33,884 nt of DNA from Bacteroidota bacterium. GTDB lineage: Bacteria; Bacteroidota; Bacteroidia; Chitinophagales; Chitinophagaceae. Below the pieces are notes generated by a model that did not search any database, was not told where the DNA came from, and saw only the letters and a program-made list of their open reading frames with translations. Position 1 is the stretch's first letter. Each line of letters opens with the position of its first letter. Shown here piece after piece: positions 15,266 to 25,005 of this stretch. The stretch is from the NCBI GenBank assembly GCA_018268035.1, contig JAFDXI010000072.1:1-33884 (forward strand), written 5' to 3'. The position numbers and the translations under genes were made by a program.

Positions 15266-16573
15266 ATGGCATCTTTTGAAGTGACAGGTGGTAAAAAACT
15301 AAGCGGTGAAATAATACCACAGGGCGCAAAAAACGAAGCGTTGCAAATTATTTCTGCAGTGTTGCTCACTGCAGAAAAAGTTACAATAAAAAATATACCT
15401 GATATATTGGATGTAAACCTATTGATTGATTTGCTGGGATTATTGAATGTAAAAACGGAACGTATTTCAGGTGATGTTTGCATCTTCCAGGCAGATGATG
15501 TGAATGTTGAATATTTTGCTACAAAAGATTTCAGGGAAAAAAGCAGCCGTATGCGCGGCGCTGTGATGATAGCAGGCCCCATGCTTGCCCGTTTCGGTAA
15601 AGCATACATTCCCAAACCCGGTGGTGATAAAATCGGCCGTCGAAGATTGGATACACACATTATAGGTTTTGAAAAATTAGGTGCACGGTTTGAATATGAT
15701 GATGCCTATCATGAATTTGTTTTAAAAGCACCTGAGCTTACCGGCACTTATATGTTGTTGGATGAGCCTTCTGTTACCGGCACTGCAAACATTATTATGG
15801 CTGCAGTGATGGCTAATGGCAAAACAACTATCTATAATGCAGCATGTGAACCTTACCTGCAACAGCTTTGTAAAATGCTCAACAGGATGGGAGCAAAAAT
15901 TAATGGAGTAGGCAGTAATTTATTGGAAATTGAAGGTGTTGATGAATTGCATGGCACAGAACACTCCATGTTGCCTGATATGATAGAAGTGGGCAGTTTT
16001 ATCGGCCTCGCAGCGATGACAAAAAGTGAAATCACCATTAAAAATGCAGGCATAGAACATCTTGGTGTTATCCCTGATAAATTCCGACAATTGGGGATTC
16101 AAATGGATTTTCGTGGTGATGATATTTATATTCCTGCACAGGAGTTATATGAAGTGCAACGATATCTTGATGGCAGCACATTAACAATTTCAGACCATCC
16201 CTGGCCGGGTTTTACACCTGATCTACTTAGCATAATTATTGTGACGGCTATTCATGCAAAAGGGAGTGTATTGGTGCACCAGAAAATGTTTGAGAGCAGG
16301 CTGTTCTTTGTTGATAAGCTGATTGATATGGGCGCACAGATTATTTTATGCGACCCGCACAGGGCAGTAATTGTAGGCAATGAAAGAAAACGGAATCTTA
16401 GAGGCGTTGTCATGTCAAGCCCTGATATACGCGCAGGCGTTTCATTGTTGTTTGCAGCATTAAGCGCTGAAGGAAAAAGTACCATCCAGAATATTGAACA
16501 GATACATCGCGGTTATCAAAACATAGAACAGCGTTTACAAAACCTTGGTGCAGCAATAAGAACCATCAGTTAA
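15266..16573 (+). CDS. murA: UDP-N-acetylglucosamine 1-carboxyvinyltransferase, Asp-type
   Basis: MurA transfers enolpyruvate from PEP to UDP-GlcNAc, the first committed step of peptidoglycan synthesis, in the cytoplasm. The 435-residue length and the EPSP-synthase-like double domain are normal. Lys22-Asn23 in QGAKNEAL, RMRGAVMIAGPMLARFG, EPSVTGTANI and the C-terminal PDIRAG stretch are present. The catalytic loop reads PGGDKIGRRRLDTH, so the Cys115 of E. coli is replaced by Asp121 (codon 15626-15628). Asp is a known natural variant (for example Mycobacterium, Chlamydia, Borrelia) that keeps activity but cannot be alkylated by fosfomycin. The gene stands alone behind the small RNA. Confidence 0.97.
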   Translation: MASFEVTGGKKLSGEIIPQGAKNEALQIISAVLLTAEKVTIKNIPDILDVNLLIDLLGLLNVKTERISGDVCIFQADDVNVEYFATKDFREKSSRMRGAVMIAGPMLARFGKAYIPKPGGDKIGRRRLDTHIIGFEKLGARFEYDDAYHEFVLKAPELTGTYMLLDEPSVTGTANIIMAAVMANGKTTIYNAACEPYLQQLCKMLNRMGAKINGVGSNLLEIEGVDELHGTEHSMLPDMIEVGSFIGLAAMTKSEITIKNAGIEHLGVIPDKFRQLGIQMDFRGDDIYIPAQELYEVQRYLDGSTLTISDHPWPGFTPDLLSIIIVTAIHAKGSVLVHQKMFESRLFFVDKLIDMGAQIILCDPHRAVIVGNERKRNLRGVVMSSPDIRAGVSLLFAALSAEGKSTIQNIEQIHRGYQNIEQRLQNLGAAIRTIS

Positions 16574-16630
16574 TCTTTTTATAGTATGGAAATTTTATGA
16601 CCCTGCATCTCATGCATCATAAACAGTTGC

Positions 16631-17409
16631 ATGAAGATGTTGCTAATTATACTTTGCGCTTTTTTATTTTCTTATTGCAATCAAATCCATCAACAGGAAG
16701 TTGTGGCAGATAGCAATACTATTACAGATCAAACAACAAGTTTTCCTGTTAGTAGCTGGCAATATTTCTTACAACATCTGCCAGAAAACAAAGCGCCAAT
16801 CCTTGATTATACATGCAAGCCTGTATAAAACCTGGCAAAACATTTTTCCATTATCAATTATGATATAGGCACACAAGACCTTCAGCAATGCGCAGATGCT
16901 TTGAAGCGGGTAAGGGCTGAATATTTATTTGCACAAAAACGATTTGATGAAATAGGTTTTCATTTCTGTAGTGGCCAATTTTACACCTGGAAAATGTATT
17001 GCAACGGAGAGCTCCCAGTTTCAAATGGCAACAATGTATATTTTATTTCAACGAAAAAATTGCATGACCATTCTCATACCTCATTGAGAAAATACATTGA
17101 TATCGTTTATACTTATGCCAACACTATTTCATTATGCAAAGAATTAATAACAACAGACAGCCTTGCTGTGGATACTGTAATTATCTGGCCGGGCAGCCCG
17201 GGTCATTGTTGTATAATCATTGATGAAAAAATAATGCATGGAAATGAAAAATTATTCAAACTGGCTGAAGGGTATATAACTGCGCAATCTGTTTATGTAC
17301 CCAGCAATCCATACAACCAGCAATTAACCCCTGGTACAAATTAAACACAACTGAAATCATTACCGCAAGTTGTGATTTTAAAAATTTCTATTTAAAAAAA
17401 TTTGAATGA
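16631..17409 (+). pseudogene. Broken DUF4846 lipoprotein gene
   Basis: The frame starts MKMLLIILCAFLFSYCNQ, a lipoprotein signal with Cys at residue 16, and continues as a DUF4846-like protein: WQYFLQHLPENKAPILDY, YDIGTQDLQQCADALKRVRAEYL, FHFCSGQFYTW, WPGSPGHCCIIID and KLAEGYITAQSVYV. An in-frame TAA at 16826-16828 cuts it after 65 codons, yet homology resumes at once in the same frame (NLAKHFSIINYDIG). A second lesion sits in the CCCC run at 17328-17331. Past it the expected C-terminus PWYKLNTTEIITASCDF is found in another frame, ending at TGA 17407-17409; one extra C would restore it. Two independent lesions make a decayed gene likely, though sequencing errors are possible. Confidence 0.8.
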
Positions 17410-17412
17410 TTA

Positions 17413-17919
17413 TCATTCTAAAATTTTTACCCACACATATTCATCCATTAATTCTTTATTTTTAAAAACATTTTTCCTGCGAATGGTTTCGAGGTAAAAA
17501 CCATTGTTGCGCAACACCTGCATTGAAGCTTTGTTATGTGCATATACCTCAGCATAAACCCGCACCACATCAAATTGTTTTTCGATATAATTCAGGAGTA
17601 TACGCACAGCTTCTGTTGCAATGCCATTGTTCCAAAACGCTTCCCCAATAAAATACCCCAGCTCCATATTTTTTTTATAAATATCATCTTTGGCAACACA
17701 ACCTATACTACCTGTTAGTGCAGACTGATAAATGACAGCAAAATTCATTACAGGCTTTTGTGTTTTGCAATGTGCAATCCAGTTCTGAGCATCTTTTAAT
17801 GTGTATGGGTGTGGTAAGCTGTCCCTTACATTGTTCCAGATTTTTTTATTATTGGCAATAAGTGCAAGTTGTGCAGCGTCTTCTTTTTTCCATGGACGCA
17901 GGTGGATATCAGATGTCAT
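17413..17919 (-). CDS. GNAT-family N-acetyltransferase (RimJ/RimL-like)
   Basis: The 168-residue protein is a single Acetyltransf_3-type GNAT domain. It opens IHLRPWKKEDAAQLALIANN, has strand beta-4 GYFIGEAFWNNGIATEAV with the acetyl-CoA loop (WNNGIATEA, where many family members have a WGKGYATEA-like sequence), and ends NKASMQVLRNNGFYLE. Such proteins acetylate alpha-amino groups of ribosomal or other proteins, or small amines; the target here is unknown. It is the third gene of a minus-strand group with the DUF2007 and two-helix genes, 18 bp after DUF2007. Its stop faces the pseudogene stop in the palindrome GAATGAT-T-ATCATTC (17404-17418). Confidence 0.92.
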   Translation of the reverse strand: MTSDIHLRPWKKEDAAQLALIANNKKIWNNVRDSLPHPYTLKDAQNWIAHCKTQKPVMNFAVIYQSALTGSIGCVAKDDIYKKNMELGYFIGEAFWNNGIATEAVRILLNYIEKQFDVVRVYAEVYAHNKASMQVLRNNGFYLETIRRKNVFKNKELMDEYVWVKILE

Positions 17920-17937
17920 TTGAAATTGTATATGATT

Positions 17938-18144
17938 TCAATTGCCCAAAGCATTATTTAACAACCTGATGGCAATTTCTTTATATTGTGCAGGTACATA
18001 TAACTCTATTTCACCAAAAGCAAGATAGCTGCTGTCCTGTTTATTCAACAATGCCACTTTCACCTGGTTTTCTTCAAGCATGCCTTTAATAATATTGGCT
18101 TCAAGATAATCTTTGGTAGTGTATAGTTTAAACCAATCTTCCAT
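17938..18144 (-). CDS. DUF2007-type small protein
   Basis: The 68-residue protein reads MEDWFKLYTTKDYLEANIIKG... and ends YKEIAIRLLNNALGN. It has the DUF2007 layout: strand, helix with EANIIKGMLEE, strand VKVALLNKQDS, and an amphipathic C-terminal helix. The fold is ferredoxin-like and has been called a putative signal-transducing domain; no activity is established. The ATG at 18144 is chosen because an upstream ATG at 18168 would overlap the preceding gene and add non-conserved residues. It lies 16 bp after the two-helix membrane gene. Confidence 0.85.
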   Translation of the reverse strand: MEDWFKLYTTKDYLEANIIKGMLEENQVKVALLNKQDSSYLAFGEIELYVPAQYKEIAIRLLNNALGN

Positions 18145-18160
18145 TTTGCAAAAATAAGGC

Positions 18161-18424
18161 TTATGCAAAATGCGACATCAGCAAAAGAATTATAGCAAAA
18201 ATGAAAAATATAAAAATGATTATGCTAAGTGTATTTTGAAAGTTTTTCTTTTTAGCAATTTCTGGTGTCCTTGAATTATAAATACTGTATTTAGTAAAGT
18301 ATAGCCAACTGGTAAGTTTATGACGGCGGCCACCCGAAAAGAACATTATTGTTTTTACAATAATTATAATAAACAGCAAGGCAACAATTATGTAAAAGGA
18401 AGTCAGGTAAAATTCCATAGCCAA
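18161..18424 (-). CDS. Two-helix membrane protein, unknown
   Basis: The 87-residue protein has one hydrophobic helix at about residues 6-30, a basic middle (GGRRHKLTSWLYFTKYSIYNSRTPEIAKKKN) and a second helix at about 66-84. The family is not recognised. The gene leads a minus-strand group with DUF2007 and the GNAT gene. An alternative start two codons downstream (18418) is possible. Confidence 0.65.
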   Translation of the reverse strand: MAMEFYLTSFYIIVALLFIIIIVKTIMFFSGGRRHKLTSWLYFTKYSIYNSRTPEIAKKKNFQNTLSIIIFIFFIFAIILLLMSHFA

Positions 18425-18511
18425 CTGCTTTTATTGTGAATACAGGATGTTTTGACAAAAATATCTTTTAAACCCTAATGATTTTCATAAATATTTTTTC
18501 CTAACCAAAAA

Positions 18512-19882
18512 TTATTCAAGCCCTAATTCTGCCTGTATTTTTTCCAAAGCCTTACCTTTTGTTTCCGGCACTTTGGTTATAACCCAAATGAGCTGCAACA
18601 CCATCATGCAGGAAAAGAAAATAAAAATCACCCACGGTGTATCTTTTAAAATACCATTTTTATCGTCAATAAACACCGGAGATACCAAAGTGATGATGGC
18701 AGCACAAACCCAATGGGTACCTGCGCCAAACGACTGGCCCATTGCACGGATCTTATTGGGGAAAATTTCAGATATAAACACCCAAATCACAGCACCCTGT
18801 CCTATTGCGTGTGAAGCAATAAACATAGCGAGAAAACTAACCAGCATGATAGCGCTGCTGTGATTATAAAAACACCATGCAACCGCAGCTAGACTAATGA
18901 TATAGCCAATTGAACCGATCAGCAATAAAGTTTTTCTCCCAATACGATCAATTAAATACAAGCCGACAAAAGTGAAAATAAGATTGACACCACCAATAGT
19001 GATAGAACTAAGTAGTGAATCATTGGAAGCTAACCCTGCACTCTGCAGAATGCGTGGAGCATAATATAAAATAAAATTGATACCCGAAAACTGATTGAAG
19101 AATGCAATGAAAAATGCAAGGCTTAAAATCTTAAAATGTTTTCTGTTGAAAAACGGGACATTTCTGCCACCAATATCTTCATGCCTGATAGCATCTTTAA
19201 TTAAAGTTATCTCCTCTTCAAAATTTTTTATCCCTAATTTTTTTAATACATCTCGTGCGGCTTTTTCACTGCCTTTTGTAATAAGCCATCTCGGGCTTTC
19301 AGGAATAGAAAAAACCATGACAGAATAAATAGATGAAGGTATAGCCATTACACCCAGCATCCATCGCCAGTCATTGATACCACCAACTCCTTTTAAAAGA
19401 TAGTTTGAAATGTATGCCAGCAAAATCGCAAAAACTATATTGAACTGGTACATGGCAACCAGTTTACCCCTTGATGATGCAGTAGAAATTTCTGAGATAT
19501 ATGTTGGTGCTGCCACAGACGATACGCCAATACCGATTCCGCCAATAAACCTGAAGAAAGAAAAAATATATGGATTCTGCGCCAATGCCGAACCGATAGA
19601 TGATATGGTGAACAATATCCCAATCCATATCAACACTTTTTTTCTGCCATATTTTTGAGTGGGTATGCCACCCGTCAATGCACCCAAAACTGTTCCCCAC
19701 AATGCCATTGACATAATAAAAAAACCATGTTGCCATGGTGTTAGATGCCATAAATCCTGAATGGGCTTATCCGCCCCGGAAATAACAACGGTATCAAAAC
19801 CAAAAATAAAACCAGCTAATGCTGCTGTTAATGAAATAACAAACAATTCATTTTTTTTTGTGGAAACTGTCTCTGCCTGCAT
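18512..19882 (-). CDS. Sugar porter, major facilitator superfamily
   Basis: The 456-residue protein has twelve membrane helices and the sugar-porter signatures: GFDTVVISG in helix 1, KYGRKKVL between helices 2 and 3, RFIGGIGIGVSS, PTYISEIS, the mid-loop PESPRWLITKG, QFSGINFILYY in helix 7, DRIGRKTLLL, and PETKGKALEKI at the C-terminus. The QFSGIN and PETKG motifs are typical of proton-sugar symporters or facilitators for hexoses and pentoses; the actual sugar cannot be told. It acts in the inner membrane. No sugar-metabolism genes adjoin it. Confidence 0.93.
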   Translation of the reverse strand: MQAETVSTKKNELFVISLTAALAGFIFGFDTVVISGADKPIQDLWHLTPWQHGFFIMSMALWGTVLGALTGGIPTQKYGRKKVLIWIGILFTISSIGSALAQNPYIFSFFRFIGGIGIGVSSVAAPTYISEISTASSRGKLVAMYQFNIVFAILLAYISNYLLKGVGGINDWRWMLGVMAIPSSIYSVMVFSIPESPRWLITKGSEKAARDVLKKLGIKNFEEEITLIKDAIRHEDIGGRNVPFFNRKHFKILSLAFFIAFFNQFSGINFILYYAPRILQSAGLASNDSLLSSITIGGVNLIFTFVGLYLIDRIGRKTLLLIGSIGYIISLAAVAWCFYNHSSAIMLVSFLAMFIASHAIGQGAVIWVFISEIFPNKIRAMGQSFGAGTHWVCAAIITLVSPVFIDDKNGILKDTPWVIFIFFSCMMVLQLIWVITKVPETKGKALEKIQAELGLE

Positions 19883-20129
19883 ACTTGTTGATTAAACTTT
19901 TTTTCAGTACTCTAATTGGTATATTTATAAACCTGATAGCTAAAAACGATTTTACCAAAATACAACTTATTCTGAAGCTGGTGTACACAAAAATTTCTTT
20001 TGCATGAAGTATTACTCTTTAATTAAAAAGATGTAGCTAAAATGACAATAAAGCCAAGTGAATCATTTAGATTGAATAACTTATCAGAGAAATATTATTG
20101 CGATACAAGTAATTTATGCAAATTATAAA

Positions 20130-20450
20130 TCAGTTATAATTTTTAAATGATAATGAAAAGTGAGGATTGACAACATAATATTTATCTGTATCCATGGGGT
20201 ATTCGCCATAATCCAATTGAACAAAAGAAAACCCGGGGTGCATTTCCCACAGATATAATTTTCTGTTACCATTCATTTGAAAAATTTCGGGTAGCAATTC
20301 AATAATCAAACCATTGGCACAGATTTCCTCCATCTGTTCCTGTGGTGTTGTGTGCTCATTTTTATTATCATCTATTTTGCACCATTGTCTTTGCGCAAAA
20401 TAGTTGTTGGTTACCAACAGGATTTCTTTATGTGTATTATTTGTTTTCAT
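20130..20450 (-). CDS. Hypothetical 106-residue protein
   Basis: The protein MKTNNTHKEILLVTNNYFAQRQWC... is soluble and rich in aromatic residues, with a plausible beta-rich second half (LYLWEMHPGFSFVQLDYGEYP). Codon use resembles the neighbours. It stands alone between the sugar porter and recA. Upstream, a 7-bp hairpin TAAAGAT/ATCTTTA (20484-20501) could be an operator. AGGAG directly abuts the ATG, too close for an ideal ribosome site. The family is not recognised. Confidence 0.6.
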   Translation of the reverse strand: MKTNNTHKEILLVTNNYFAQRQWCKIDDNKNEHTTPQEQMEEICANGLIIELLPEIFQMNGNRKLYLWEMHPGFSFVQLDYGEYPMDTDKYYVVNPHFSLSFKNYN

Positions 20451-20585
20451 CTCCTGTTTTTTTAAATGTTCTGAATAACCATTTAAAGATTTGCATCTTT
20501 ATGCATTGGACGTTTTCCAGTAGTAAAGGATACACATGATTATAAAAAGAATCAGTTAAAAAAATTGTAGGACGAAGTGGCGGAA

Positions 20586-20619
20586 ATTGTTTTTCTTGTT
20601 GCTAAATATATTAGTTTTG
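20586..20619 (+). promoter_or_regulatory. recA promoter
   Basis: ATTG (20586-20589) is followed after 22 bp by TAGTTTTG (20612-20619), an exact TAnnTTTG match, and the recA ATG follows 19 bp further. The 5' leader would be about 15 nt. No LexA-like palindrome was recognised near it. Confidence 0.55.
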
Positions 20620-20638
20620 CTGACTTTAAATTTTAATA

Positions 20639-21664
20639 ATGAAAAACGAAAAAGAAATCAGCCAGGACAAGCTCAAGGCGCTGAAATTAACCATTGAAAA
20701 AATTGACAAAGATTTCGGCAAAGGCAGTGTGATGATGATGAATGAACGCAGTGATCTGCAAATGGAAGTAATCTCAACAGGCTCCATTGGTTTGGATATT
20801 GCCCTGGGTGTTGGTGGCTTACCCCGTGGCAGGGTTATTGAAATTTACGGTCCTGAATCGAGTGGTAAAACCACTATTGCAACACATGTCATTGCTGAAG
20901 CACAAAAGAAAGGTGGTATCTGCGCTATCATAGATGCTGAGCATGCCTTTGATAGTTCTTATGCACAAAAATTAGGTGTTGATATTGACAACCTTTTAAT
21001 ATCACAACCAGATTATGGTGAACAGGCTTTGGAAATTGCAGACCGTTTGATTCTTTCCGGTGCTTTGGATGTTGTGGTGATAGATTCTGTTGCTGCATTG
21101 GTTCCAAAAGGAGAACTGGAGGGAGAAATGGGTGACAGCAAAATGGGCTTGCAGGCAAGGCTGATGAGCCAGGCATTGCGTAAGCTTACAGCCACAATCA
21201 GCAAGACCAACACGATTTGTATTTTCATCAACCAGTTGCGTGAAAAGATAGGTGTGATGTTTGGCAACCCTGAAACAACAACCGGTGGTAATGCATTAAA
21301 ATTTTATAGTTCAGTCAGGCTTGATATCCGTCGAATGACTCAGATAAAAGATGGTGATGAAGCTATCGGCAACCATGTAAAAGTGAAAGTGGTTAAAAAC
21401 AAAGTGGCTCCTCCTTTCCGCACTGCCGAATTTGATATCATCTTTGGTGAAGGCATCAGCAAAGTAGGTGAATTAATAGACATGGGTGTTGAATTAAATA
21501 TCATTCAAAAAAGCGGGAGCTGGTTTAGTTATGATGGGAATAAATTAGGACAGGGCCGTGATGCAGTAAAAGCTTTACTGAACGATAATGAAGGGCTGGC
21601 AACTGAAATAGAAAATAAAATAAGGGCAAAAGTAACAGAGATGCAGACCACTGGCGCTGAATAG
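20639..21664 (+). CDS. recA: Recombinase RecA
   Basis: RecA coats single-stranded DNA, drives strand exchange and triggers the SOS co-protease reaction. The 341-residue protein carries Walker A GPESSGKT (71-78), the Walker B strand [15 protein letters not shown], loop L1 [47 protein letters not shown] (L2) and the C-terminal domain. The C-terminal tail is short and only mildly acidic compared with E. coli. It is a single gene with its own -7 box; recX does not follow. Confidence 0.98.
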   Translation: MKNEKEISQDKLKALKLTIEKIDKDFGKGSVMMMNERSDLQMEVISTGSIGLDIALGVGGLPRGRVIEIYGPESSGKTTIATHVIAEAQKKGGICAIIDAEHAFDSSYAQKLGVDIDNLLISQPDYGEQALEIADRLILSGALDVVVIDSVAALVPKGELEGEMGDSKMGLQARLMSQALRKLTATISKTNTICIFINQLREKIGVMFGNPETTTGGNALKFYSSVRLDIRRMTQIKDGDEAIGNHVKVKVVKNKVAPPFRTAEFDIIFGEGISKVGELIDMGVELNIIQKSGSWFSYDGNKLGQGRDAVKALLNDNEGLATEIENKIRAKVTEMQTTGAE

Positions 21665-21820
21665 ATTTTTTAATTCAATTTGATTATTTTTTTAAACACA
21701 TATTTGAAGGGTATTTCAACACAAAAAGAACTTCATAAGATCAATTTTGTTGCGTGTCGGCAGAAAGCATTTTGCAGAGTATTCTAACGTTTTGAATTTG
21801 AAAAAAAACAAGCATAACTG

Positions 21821-22312
21821 ATGGCAAACAATCATTCATCCGACATCAATATAAGATACATAGTCATTGTTTTAGTTTTGACTTTTATATTACCAGCAGT
21901 TTGTGCTCTTATACAAATATTGATTAACAAAGACACAGTTTTTTCATTTGAATTACTTGGTAAATGGTTTATTTTTTCAGCAGTTGGTCTCAGGCTTTTT
22001 ATTGCAGGTATCAAGCAAACAACAGACCCTGCTTTTACTGCCAAAGAAATATTTCATCTTGATAATCCCGAGAGTTTCCCTATTGTCAGGGAATTAGGTT
22101 TTGCAAATCTTTGTTTTGGCCTGATAGGGATTATTTCATTGTTTTTACCGCAATGGAGAGTGGTCAGTGCCTTTGGTAGCGGTTTGTATTATGGCATTGC
22201 CGGCCTACAGCATTTTATAAAAATACCTGTTGGTTTAAATGAAAAATTTGCTTTAATAACAGATATATTAATTTTTCTTATCCTCCTGGTATATTTTGTG
22301 AAAATGATTTAG
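21821..22312 (+). CDS. DUF6790-like membrane protein
   Basis: The 163-residue protein has about four to five membrane helices (about 12-34, 47-65, 92-108, 113-130, 143-162). It carries conserved blocks FSAVGLRLFIAGIKQTTDP, VRELGFANLCFGLIGI and YYGIAGLQHF that I associate with DUF6790. The function is unknown. The N-terminus MANNHSSDINIRY is short and cytoplasmic. It lies 156 bp after recA and probably has its own promoter. Confidence 0.75.
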   Translation: MANNHSSDINIRYIVIVLVLTFILPAVCALIQILINKDTVFSFELLGKWFIFSAVGLRLFIAGIKQTTDPAFTAKEIFHLDNPESFPIVRELGFANLCFGLIGIISLFLPQWRVVSAFGSGLYYGIAGLQHFIKIPVGLNEKFALITDILIFLILLVYFVKMI

Positions 22313-22425
22313 GGTAAAAATGATTTTTAAAAAAAATCAAAGGTTAAAACATGTTAGCAGATATATCAACAATTTTTGAATAACTACTTTGATTAAAACT
22401 CAACCAATAAATTCTCAACATACTA

Positions 22426-22479
22426 AAACCCTTTACGAAAAAAACAACACTTTCTAAAACTCAATACAGTAAAGGGTTT
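22426..22479. repeat. 11-bp inverted repeat AAACCCTTTAC / GTAAAGGGTTT
   Basis: The perfect arms at 22426-22436 and 22469-22479 are 32 nt apart, between the convergent DUF6790 and tex genes. The same 11-mer lies at 1913-1923 between other genes, with similar flanks (TTCTYAMMATAC before it). It may act as a weak bidirectional terminator, or be part of a small dispersed repeat. Confidence 0.6.
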
Positions 22480-22515
22480 CAGCATATCCTATCAACAATT
22501 ACTGTGAAGTAATTT

Positions 22516-24756
22516 CTATTTTGCAAACTTCTTTTTCAATAATGACAATGCATCCTGCACATTCATTTCAGAAAGGTCAACCTGCCTGTTGGAGTGATGT
22601 TGACGTTGATTATTTCCTGATGGTCTTTGTGGCGCTTCCTGTGTTTGTTTGATGGACAAAGCTATGCGCTTCCTGAGCACATCCACTTCCACAACTTTTA
22701 CTTGTACCTTATCATTAAGCTTTAAAACTTCTGCAGGGTCACTGATATATTTATGTGCAATCTCACTCACATGTACCAATCCATCCTGCTTCACACCAAT
22801 ATCAACAAATGCACCAAAGCGGGTCAAATTGGTTACAACTCCTGGTATGACCATTCCTGGTTTTACATCATCAATTGAATATATCTGTGCAAATTCAAAC
22901 TGTTCAATTTCACTACGTGGATCAAGTCCTGGCTTGCTCAATTCTTTCAGGATATCTTTTATAGTTAATTCACCAATAGTTTCTGTGATATATTTTTTGG
23001 TATCAACTTTTTTGAGCAATACATCATTGCCAATCAGAGATTGCACATCTGCCTGCAAATCGGTTGCCATGGCTTGTACTATTGCATAAGCTTCAGGATG
23101 CACAGCGCTTACATCTAAAGGATTGTCGCCATCTTTTACTTTTAAAAATCCTGCACATTGTTCATAAGCTTTCTGACCAAGCCTCGGTACCTTCAATAGC
23201 TGGTTTCTGTTAGAAAATTTTCCTGTTTCTGTTCTGTATTGAATAATATTTTCTGCCAGGCTATTGCCTATACCACTTACATAACTGAGCAAATGTTTGG
23301 AAGCTGTATTCAGGTTTACACCAACTGCATTCACACAACTTACTACTGTGGCATCCAGTTTTTCTTTCAGCCTGAATTGATTTACATCATGCTGGTATTG
23401 ACCAACACCAATACTTTTTGGATCAATCTTAACCAACTCTGCCAATGGATCCATCAACCTGCGGCCGATGCTCACTGCTCCTCGCACAGTAACATCATAG
23501 TTGGGAAACTCTTCACGTGCTGTTTCACTCGCAGAATACACAGAAGCGCCATCTTCATTCACCAAAAACACAGGTAGTCCCAACTGTAATTGTTTAATAA
23601 ACTGTTCAGTTTCCCTGCCAGCAGTTCCATCGCCAATCGCAAATACCTGAACGTTATATTTTGAAACAAGTGATTTTATTTTTGCCGAGCTTTCATTTGC
23701 TTTATTTGGTTCATGCACAAAAATGAGATCATTATACAGCAACTCACCTTTTTCACCAAGGCATACTACTTTACAACCTGTCCGATAACCCGGGTCAATT
23801 GCTAATATGCGTTTACTGCCAAGGGGTGCACTCAACAATAACTGCCTCAGGTTTTCTGCAAACACGTTGATAGCTTCTTCATCAGCTTTTGTTTTCAGTG
23901 CTGACCGGAATTCTGTTTCAAGGCCAGGCTGCAACAACCTGCGGTAAGCATCTTTAGCAGCTTTCTTTACCTGTTCAACACAAGGGTTTAAACTATTTTT
24001 TACATATAGCGTTTCAATGATGTATAAAGCATCTGTTTCAACAGGTTCAATATTCATTCTTAAAAATCCTTCCATAAATCCACGCAATACAGCTAAAATT
24101 CTGTGAGATGGAACTTTTGAAATTGGTTCACTATAATCAAAATAATCTTTGTATTTGGCAGCAGCTTCTTTTTTATCTTCCAGCACTTTGCTTTGCAATG
24201 TTGCTTCATCTTCAAACAGCTTCCTCATTTTTGCACGCAGCACATCATCTTCATTCATCATTTCTGCAATAATATCCCTGGCGCCCTGCAATGCAGCATC
24301 TGCATCTTTTACGTTTTCTGAATTATACTTTTTAGCTTCATCCTGCAGGTTTAATGATTCTTGCTCCAATATCTTTAATGCCAAAGGCTCCAAACCATTT
24401 TCCCTTGCTGTTTGCGCTTTGGTTTTACGTTTTGGTTTATAAGGCAAATAAATATCTTCCAATGCAGCAAGTGTAGCAGCTTTATTAATTTTTTCCTGCA
24501 ACTCATCAGTCATTCTGCCCTGTTCAGTAATTGTTTTTTCGATGAAAGTTTTTCTTTCTGTAAATTCTTTTAATGCTTTCGCTTCTTCCAGTACCTGTTG
24601 TATCTGCACTTCATCCAATCCGCCTGTTTTATCTTTGCGGTAACGGGCGATGAATGGAATAGTAGCGCCTTCTTCAAAAAGATGTAATACTGCTTCTACC
24701 TGTTGTGGTCTAAGTTGAAGTTTGGTTGAAATTGCCTGGTTAAACATTATCATCAC
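22516..24756 (-). CDS. tex: Tex-family RNA-binding transcription accessory protein
   Basis: The 746-residue protein has the full Tex layout. It has an N-terminal helical region with EEGATIPFIARYRKDKTGGLDE and LEDIYLPYKPKRKTKAQTARE, and a YqgF/RNase H-like domain starting KRILAIDPGYRTGCKVV (about residue 318). Next come helix-hairpin-helix repeats (SGIGNSLAENIIQYRTETGKF; VPRLGQKAYEQCAGFL) and an S1 RNA-binding domain GMVIPGVVTNLTRFGAFVDIG (about 649-720), then a polar tail. Tex binds nucleic acid and in other bacteria affects transcription and toxin or competence genes. An internal ATG three codons in (24747) is an alternative start. It is a single gene. Confidence 0.96.
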   Translation of the reverse strand: MMIMFNQAISTKLQLRPQQVEAVLHLFEEGATIPFIARYRKDKTGGLDEVQIQQVLEEAKALKEFTERKTFIEKTITEQGRMTDELQEKINKAATLAALEDIYLPYKPKRKTKAQTARENGLEPLALKILEQESLNLQDEAKKYNSENVKDADAALQGARDIIAEMMNEDDVLRAKMRKLFEDEATLQSKVLEDKKEAAAKYKDYFDYSEPISKVPSHRILAVLRGFMEGFLRMNIEPVETDALYIIETLYVKNSLNPCVEQVKKAAKDAYRRLLQPGLETEFRSALKTKADEEAINVFAENLRQLLLSAPLGSKRILAIDPGYRTGCKVVCLGEKGELLYNDLIFVHEPNKANESSAKIKSLVSKYNVQVFAIGDGTAGRETEQFIKQLQLGLPVFLVNEDGASVYSASETAREEFPNYDVTVRGAVSIGRRLMDPLAELVKIDPKSIGVGQYQHDVNQFRLKEKLDATVVSCVNAVGVNLNTASKHLLSYVSGIGNSLAENIIQYRTETGKFSNRNQLLKVPRLGQKAYEQCAGFLKVKDGDNPLDVSAVHPEAYAIVQAMATDLQADVQSLIGNDVLLKKVDTKKYITETIGELTIKDILKELSKPGLDPRSEIEQFEFAQIYSIDDVKPGMVIPGVVTNLTRFGAFVDIGVKQDGLVHVSEIAHKYISDPAEVLKLNDKVQVKVVEVDVLRKRIALSIKQTQEAPQRPSGNNQRQHHSNRQVDLSEMNVQDALSLLKKKFAK

Positions 24757-25005
24757 ATTATTTTTTTAGAAAATTTTCGGGGTGCGAATATAGTGTGATG
24801 TAATTCTTTTTTTGATTGTAATCTTTTTAAAAATTGAGTTATAATTCAGCGCCAGTTTTTTGATATGAATAATACTGCCTGAATTAAAAATTATTATGAA
24901 TTGAGAAATAATTTTTATGATTCAGGGAATAGCAATTTTTTCAACTGGGTTTACCTAAACTTTATTTTTATTATTTATCTTGGAAACGAAATAAATCAAA
25001 GCCGC

